A DNA stretch of 15,053 bases from Candidatus Omnitrophota bacterium (GTDB lineage Bacteria; Omnitrophota; Gorgyraeia; Aquiviventales; Aquiviventaceae), in the NCBI GenBank assembly GCA_016206685.1, contig JACQRB010000051.1, positions 1 to 15,053 on the forward strand, read 5' to 3'. Made by a program: the position numbers and the translations under genes. Below are positions 12,979-15,053 of the stretch, one piece after another (the first letter of the stretch is position 1; the number at the start of each line of letters is the position of its first letter). The notes under the pieces are model-generated. The model saw only the letters and a program-made list of their open reading frames with translations, was not told where the DNA came from and did no database searches.

Positions 12979-15053
12979 CGCTTGGGGTCTGACCCAACAA
13001 CCTGGCCGTGTCTTTTCTGGTTCTTCAGTTTTTCGGTTTTTGGGTTTTTCGGTCTTTCGGTTTTTCCGTTCTTCAGTTTTGCTATGGACTATGGTCTATG
13101 GACTATGGACTCCTCCTGCCCACGCCGCCACGGAGTTCATCTCCACCGTCAAGTCCACCGGCGGCGACTACACCAGCCTCGTCACCTGGGATGCCAACAA
13201 CGCCTCCGACCTGACCGCGGCGACCACCAAAGTCTTTGCCCACGGCGGGATCACCGGCACGATTGCCGACGGCGCGGCCGTCAAAGGGGGCACCTCGCTG
13301 GCCACCGGCGCGGCGGTCCATGTCACCGCCACTCAACTCCTCATCAAGAGCATCACCGGCACCTTCCAGAACGCTGAAAAGGTGTGCCTCAGCGCAGAGA
13401 CGCTGCCCTGCACGAACTTCGTCACCCTCTCCAATGCCGGTGACTCCGCCATCGCGGTGGCGGAGACCTCCCTCAAGGAAAGCCTCGCGAGCACCCTGAC
13501 GCTGGGCGCCTGGACGACCTCGGCGACCAACTACGTCGAGATTCGCGCGGCGCCCGCCGCCAAGCATACTGGCGTGGTTGGGGGCACTGGCGCCGGCATC
13601 GCGTTCACCGGCGCAACCGGCTCCTTGCTCAGCTCCGGCGTGCCCCATCTGCGGCTGACGAATCTGTATCTGGAATCCACCGGCACCAGCACCGCGTCCC
13701 TCATCGCGCTCACCACCGGCACGCTCGAGGCGCGCCTGGCGGGCTGTCTCATCCGCAAGTCCTCCGCCAGCGCGACCGGCGACGTCCTGACGGTGAACGC
13801 CGGCGCGGTGAAGCTGGCGAATAACTTTATCGTGACCGCGAATACGGCCAACAGTTATATCAATTTAACCAGCACCGCCGGCGGCACGAACTACCTCTAT
13901 GCCAACTCGTGCTACTCAAGCGGGGGAGGCGCAAGCAGCGTGCTCGCGTTGTCAAACGCCTCCGCCTCCTCGCCCACGAATCTCCGCGGCAACATCATCT
14001 TCGGCTTCGCCAACGCCGGCCCCTTGAGCAACACCGGCGGCAGCGCCTTGACCCAGGATTACAACGCCTACGATGGCACCTATGCCAGCACCGGCGTGAA
14101 CGACAAAAAGAACCTGACGGCCTCCGCCCACTTGATCAGTCTCACCGCCGGAAGCGAGAACCTCCACTTGACGAACAGCTCGACGCTGCGGGGGGTCGGT
14201 TGGCCCGGGTTGGCGACGGATCCGAACCTTCCTGTGACCACCGACATTGACGGCGAAAACCGGAGCTCGAATGACATCGGAGGCGACTCCTGGGCGGTCG
14301 CGAGCATGAGCTTCACGACCCAGCCTGCGGCGATTGCGACGCCGGGGGCGCTCTTCAACCCTCAGCCCGTCATCGCGCTGCGTGATGCCCTCGGCAACAC
14401 CGTGACGACGGACTCGACGACCTCCGTGACCCTCTCGGCAGTCCTGGCCAGCAACAACACGCTCCCCGGCACCGGCACGCTCTCCGGCGCCACGACGCGC
14501 AGCGCCGTCAATGGCGTGGTCAGTTTCACCGACCTGTCCTATAGCGTGGAAGAGATCATCCAGCTCAAAGCGACCGCCACGGGGCTTCCGATTATTTACT
14601 CAAACGCCGTCGAGGTCTCCAGCACCAAGTCCTTGCTGCTGACGAGCCCCTCGGCTGCCGGCATCAGCTACGCGGCCGGCTCCGCGCAGACCATCACCTG
14701 GACGGACTACAAAGCCGTCAGCCAGGTGAAGCTGTCCTACTCCACCGACGGCGGCAACACGTTCCCGTTTCTCATCGCGGACGCGGCGCCGGAGACCGGC
14801 TCGTTTGCCTGGACGATCCCGACCCTGACGTCCAGCACCGTGAAGGTCAAGGTGGAGAACGCCGCCAGCTCGCTGGATTTCGATGTCTCGGATAACAACT
14901 TCGCCATCACCGCGCCGACCCTGACCCTCACGGCGCCCAACGGGCTGGAGCAGTGGTATCCGTCGGAGGACCGCGCCATCACCTGGACGAGCTCGGGCAC
15001 GATCCAGAACGACCTGAAGCTGGACTACACCACCAACGGCACCACCTATACGC
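12965..15053 (+). CDS. Large exported beta-helix/Ig-repeat protein, partial (runs off the window)
   Basis: At least 696 residues, open to the right edge. The ATG at 12965 overlaps the end of the DUF2341 gene by 14 bp; TTG 13040 is an alternative giving a more compact signal peptide. The signal sequence ends TPPAHA (49-54) before ATEFISTVKSTGGDY. Residues about 56-435 resemble a right-handed parallel beta-helix with many T, S, G, A and N, closing with the common end motif DIDGENRSSNDIGGD (427-441). A Ser/Thr-rich Ig-like domain begins near 450 (FTTQPAAIATPGALFNPQPV). Two SPNGGE-type domains follow: about 557-650 with QVKLSYSTDGGNTFPF, and from about 653 with LTAPNGLEQW, cut by the edge. The same domain occurs in the preceding gene. 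Likely a surface or secreted adhesin-like protein; function not assignable. Confidence 0.82.
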   Translation, partial: MAPSNAWGLTQQPGRVFSGSSVFRFLGFSVFRFFRSSVLLWTMVYGLWTPPAHAATEFISTVKSTGGDYTSLVTWDANNASDLTAATTKVFAHGGITGTIADGAAVKGGTSLATGAAVHVTATQLLIKSITGTFQNAEKVCLSAETLPCTNFVTLSNAGDSAIAVAETSLKESLASTLTLGAWTTSATNYVEIRAAPAAKHTGVVGGTGAGIAFTGATGSLLSSGVPHLRLTNLYLESTGTSTASLIALTTGTLEARLAGCLIRKSSASATGDVLTVNAGAVKLANNFIVTANTANSYINLTSTAGGTNYLYANSCYSSGGGASSVLALSNASASSPTNLRGNIIFGFANAGPLSNTGGSALTQDYNAYDGTYASTGVNDKKNLTASAHLISLTAGSENLHLTNSSTLRGVGWPGLATDPNLPVTTDIDGENRSSNDIGGDSWAVASMSFTTQPAAIATPGALFNPQPVIALRDALGNTVTTDSTTSVTLSAVLASNNTLPGTGTLSGATTRSAVNGVVSFTDLSYSVEEIIQLKATATGLPIIYSNAVEVSSTKSLLLTSPSAAGISYAAGSAQTITWTDYKAVSQVKLSYSTDGGNTFPFLIADAAPETGSFAWTIPTLTSSTVKVKVENAASSLDFDVSDNNFAITAPTLTLTAPNGLEQWYPSEDRAITWTSSGTIQNDLKLDYTTNGTTYT
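13011..13109 (+). repeat. T-rich tract and four heptanucleotide repeats in the signal-peptide region
   Basis: 13011-13080 is a T-rich low-complexity tract made of variants of TTCGGTTTTT and TTCTTCAGTTTT. It is followed by four tandem 7-mers: CTATGGA (13082), CTATGGT (13089), CTATGGA (13096) and CTATGGA (13103). The whole stretch lacks stops in all three forward frames and encodes hydrophobic residues in each. Seven is not a multiple of three, so gain or loss of a unit would change the frame entering the mature protein. Confidence 0.85.

Noticed and set aside
12985..12995. GGGTCTGACCC palindrome after the DUF2341 stop, considered as a terminator or REP-type motif
   Set aside because: Only a 5-bp stem with a single central base, no adjacent T run, and the next gene's frame reads through it.

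Overview
The window looks like a chromosomal segment from a GC-rich diderm bacterium. An outer-membrane secretin, a PulC-like periplasmic protein and several Sec signal peptides imply two membranes. The large secreted proteins with DUF2341 and repeated 'SPNGGE / YSxDGG' beta domains recall Omnitrophota or a neighbouring uncultured phylum; that placement is an inference from protein style only.

Layout: (1) 8-81, tRNA-His(GTG). (2) 119-722, a Phd/YefM-RelE type toxin-antitoxin pair with its own promoter and a palindromic operator. (3) 799-9098, minus strand, one long operon transcribed MerR-like regulator > ExeA/GspA-type AAA ATPase > PulC/GspC-like protein > GspD/PilQ-like secretin > three related TPR/coiled-coil proteins > sensor histidine kinase > NarL-type response regulator. 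Several junctions are ATGA overlaps or gaps of 1-17 nt. The genes supply the outer-membrane part of a secretion or pilus system, periplasmic scaffolds and a two-component switch. No GspE, GspF or pseudopilin gene is present here. (4) 9380-10009, minus strand, a VapC-like PIN toxin with its antitoxin. (5) 10066-10476, a 411-bp non-coding element with 15-bp terminal inverted repeats and a perfect 7-bp target duplication. (6) 10561 to the right edge, plus strand, two genes for large exported surface or extracellular proteins; the second runs off the window.

The most unusual features are two copies of a small structured element (8729-8842 and 9093-9230). They sit exactly at the start codons of the first two genes of the secretion operon. 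Each is bounded by direct repeats of GATGATC (minus strand), folds into a hairpin that hides the Shine-Dalgarno sequence of the next gene, and carries a small ORF of the form MIPPP...VVG that ends by an ATGA overlap with that gene. The arms of the two copies differ by paired changes that keep the stem. A second oddity is the gene at 12965: its signal-peptide region is T-rich, open in all three forward frames, and contains four heptanucleotide repeats, an arrangement suited to slippage-based variation.
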